DNA from: Aldehydirespirator sp963662645
Lineage (GTDB): Bacteria; Actinomycetota; Acidimicrobiia; Acidimicrobiales; Aldehydirespiratoraceae
NCBI GenBank assembly: GCA_963662645.2
Contig: OY759762.1
Location: forward strand, 3,472,001 to 3,536,000
DNA length: 64,000 nucleotides
Direction: 5' to 3'
Shown here piece after piece: positions 62,713-64,000 of the stretch. Numbering within the stretch: position 1 is the stretch's first letter; every line of letters begins with the position of its first letter. The notes beneath the pieces were generated by a model, which worked only from the letters and a program-made list of their open reading frames with translations, made no database searches and was not told where the DNA came from. The translations under genes and the position numbers were made by a program.

Positions 62713-63723
62713 TCAGAAGGGCTGGGGGTTGAAGCAGCGGAACCCCACTCCAGCCTCCACCTCGTGAGGCGGATGGTCGCTCCAGCATTGCTCCAGCGCG
62801 TGGGGGCAGCGGGGGGCGAAGCGGCATCCGGGCGGCATCATCTGCATGGGCGGCACCAGCCCCGGGATCGGAACCAGCTCCCGGCGCTTGCGGCTGGCGT
62901 GGGGCAGAGCCCGCAGCAAGCCCTGGGTGTAGGGGTGGCGCGGGTTGGAGAACAGCTCGTCTACCGGGGCCTCCTCGACGATCTCGCCCGCGTACATCAC
63001 CGCCACGCGGTCAGCTATCGACGCCACCACAGCCAGGTCGTGGGTGATCAGCAGCATCGACATGCTGCGGTCCTGCTGCTCCTGGCGGAGCCGCTCCAGG
63101 ATCTGGGCCTGCACGGTCACGTCGAGTGCGGTGGTGGGCTCGTCGGCGATGAGGATCTCGGGATCCAGCACCAGCGCGGTGGCGATCATCACCCGCTGGC
63201 GCATCCCGCCCGACAACTGGTGCGGGTACGAGTCGAAGCGCTCCTCGGGCGCGGGCAGGCCGACCGCTCGCAGGATGTCGACGCTCATGTCGCGGGCCTC
63301 GGCTTTGGTGGCGTCGCGGTGGGTGCGGATCACCTCGGTCATCACCTGGCCCACCGTGAACACCGGGTCGAGCGACGTGAGCGGATCCTGGAAGATCATC
63401 GAAATGCGCTCCGAGCGGACGTCGCGCACACCGCGCTCGGGCAGCTGGGTGAGGTCGGCACCGTCGAAGACGATCTCACCCGCAGTGATCCGCACCGGCG
63501 GCGTGGGCAGCAGCCGCATGACCGACAGCGCGGTGATGGTCTTGCCGCATCCGCTCTCGCCGACCAGGCACAGCACCTCGTTGGGCCCGATATCGAAGGA
63601 CACATCGCGGACCACGTCGAAGGAGCCCTCCGGGGTGGCCACCGCAGTGTGGAGGTTGCGGACCGAGAGCACCGGCTGGCGGCCGGCGCCATTGGTCGAG
63701 GCCTCGGCGCGGTCGGCGCTCAT
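62713..63723 (-). CDS. Dipeptide/oligopeptide ABC transporter ATPase (DppD/OppD type)
   Basis: 336 aa, ATG 63723 overlapping the dppB stop. Walker A GESGCGKTITAL near residue 57, Q-loop IFQDPLTSLDPVFTVG near 109, signature LSGGMRQRVMIA near 167, Walker B ILIADEPTTALD near 188, H-loop ITHDLAVVA near 222. The C-terminal extension with PPGCRFAPRCPHA near residue 299 is typical of DppD/OppD and may hold an iron-sulfur cluster in some homologues. Works with DppF at 58740 and the permeases beyond the right edge. Confidence 0.94.
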   Translation of the reverse strand: MSADRAEASTNGAGRQPVLSVRNLHTAVATPEGSFDVVRDVSFDIGPNEVLCLVGESGCGKTITALSVMRLLPTPPVRITAGEIVFDGADLTQLPERGVRDVRSERISMIFQDPLTSLDPVFTVGQVMTEVIRTHRDATKAEARDMSVDILRAVGLPAPEERFDSYPHQLSGGMRQRVMIATALVLDPEILIADEPTTALDVTVQAQILERLRQEQQDRSMSMLLITHDLAVVASIADRVAVMYAGEIVEEAPVDELFSNPRHPYTQGLLRALPHASRKRRELVPIPGLVPPMQMMPPGCRFAPRCPHALEQCWSDHPPHEVEAGVGFRCFNPQPF

Positions 63724-64000
63724 GTCCTGCGCAGCCTGGGGTTGGCCACGGTGTATCCGACGTCGGCCAGCCAGTTGCTCAGCACCACGATGGTGATGAG
63801 CACCAGCGAGAAGAACTGGGCCACCGGGTAGTCGCGCCTCAGCACCGCGTTGACCAGCACCTGGCCCAGGCCCGGCCAGCCGAAGATCGTCTCCACCACC
63901 AGCGCGTAGCCGACAATCTGGCCGATCCGCAGGCCGGCCAGCGAGATGATGGGCACCATGGCGTTTCGCAGCACGTGCTTGCCGACGATGCTCGCCTCCG
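63720..64000 (-). CDS. Dipeptide ABC transporter permease (DppB type), N-terminus beyond the right edge
   Basis: About 93 C-terminal residues. The conserved permease end is present: PIISLAGLRIGQIVGYALVV, ETIFGWPGLGQVLVNAVLRR and a last transmembrane segment followed by DVGYTVANPRLRR, which is the DppB pattern rather than DppC. It reads in from outside the window and overlaps dppD by four bases, showing a normal dppB(C)D order interrupted before dppF. Confidence 0.88.
   Translation of the reverse strand, partial: EASIVGKHVLRNAMVPIISLAGLRIGQIVGYALVVETIFGWPGLGQVLVNAVLRRDYPVAQFFSLVLITIVVLSNWLADVGYTVANPRLRRT

Overview
The window is high-GC actinobacterial DNA. The 16S gene at about 7286-8804, the 16S-23S-5S order and the 16S sequence itself fit an uncultured member of the Acidimicrobiia; that placement is my reading, not a database result. 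Two sulfatases, an alpha-L-rhamnosidase and four phytanoyl-CoA-dioxygenase-like proteins suggest a marine or host-associated heterotroph, which is inference. I see no tRNA gene, no CRISPR array and no recognisable transcription factor.

Layout. 1-6.8 kb: a class A penicillin-binding protein running off the left edge, a PhoX-type phosphatase, a truncated DUF4143 gene, a small retropepsin-like protein whose catalytic Asp is His, and tyrS. 6.8-12.4 kb: one rRNA operon with a plausible promoter, structured leader, pre-16S and pre-23S processing stems and a hairpin terminator. 12.4-18.6 kb: TPR protein, class I fructose-bisphosphate aldolase, korAB and a Ser/Asp-repeat lipoprotein. 18.7-40.2 kb: a deoxy-sugar island with sulfatases, GH78 rhamnosidase, polysaccharide deacetylase, two rhamnonate-dehydratase-like enzymes, a DHDPS-type aldolase, a COG3618 lactonase-like hydrolase, L-rhamnose mutarotase, a CUT1 ABC importer, a dehydrogenase and four PhyH proteins. 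40.4-42.1 kb: an IS1380-family element. 42.2-48.8 kb: cupin, VOC, two SnoaL-like proteins, an alcohol dehydrogenase, a CUT2-type ABC importer and an EthD protein. 48.8-58.7 kb: an unknown probable TIM-barrel protein, a Gfo/Idh/MocA oxidoreductase, a second CUT1 importer, an OSBS/NAAAR-type enzyme, a metallo-beta-lactamase-fold hydrolase, two SDRs and a flavin/F420-type oxidase. 58.7-64 kb: pieces of a dipeptide ABC importer around an aminotransferase, an amidohydrolase and an alpha/beta hydrolase.

How the genes may work together. The central island can be read as a non-phosphorylating route for (sulfated) L-rhamnose: oligosaccharide import, cytoplasmic desulfation and rhamnosidase cleavage, mutarotation, oxidation to the lactone, lactone opening, dehydration to 2-keto-3-deoxy-rhamnonate and aldol cleavage to pyruvate and lactaldehyde. 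The sulfatases and rhamnosidase lack visible signal peptides, which argues for intracellular processing.

Most unusual feature. Gene boundaries here repeatedly carry short decayed direct duplications of a gene start or end (offsets 24, 50, 65, 73 and 74 bp). Two of them create mini-ORFs that overlap the real start codon. Two dispersed repeats are also present: a hairpin element (three copies) and a 50-bp repeat (two copies).
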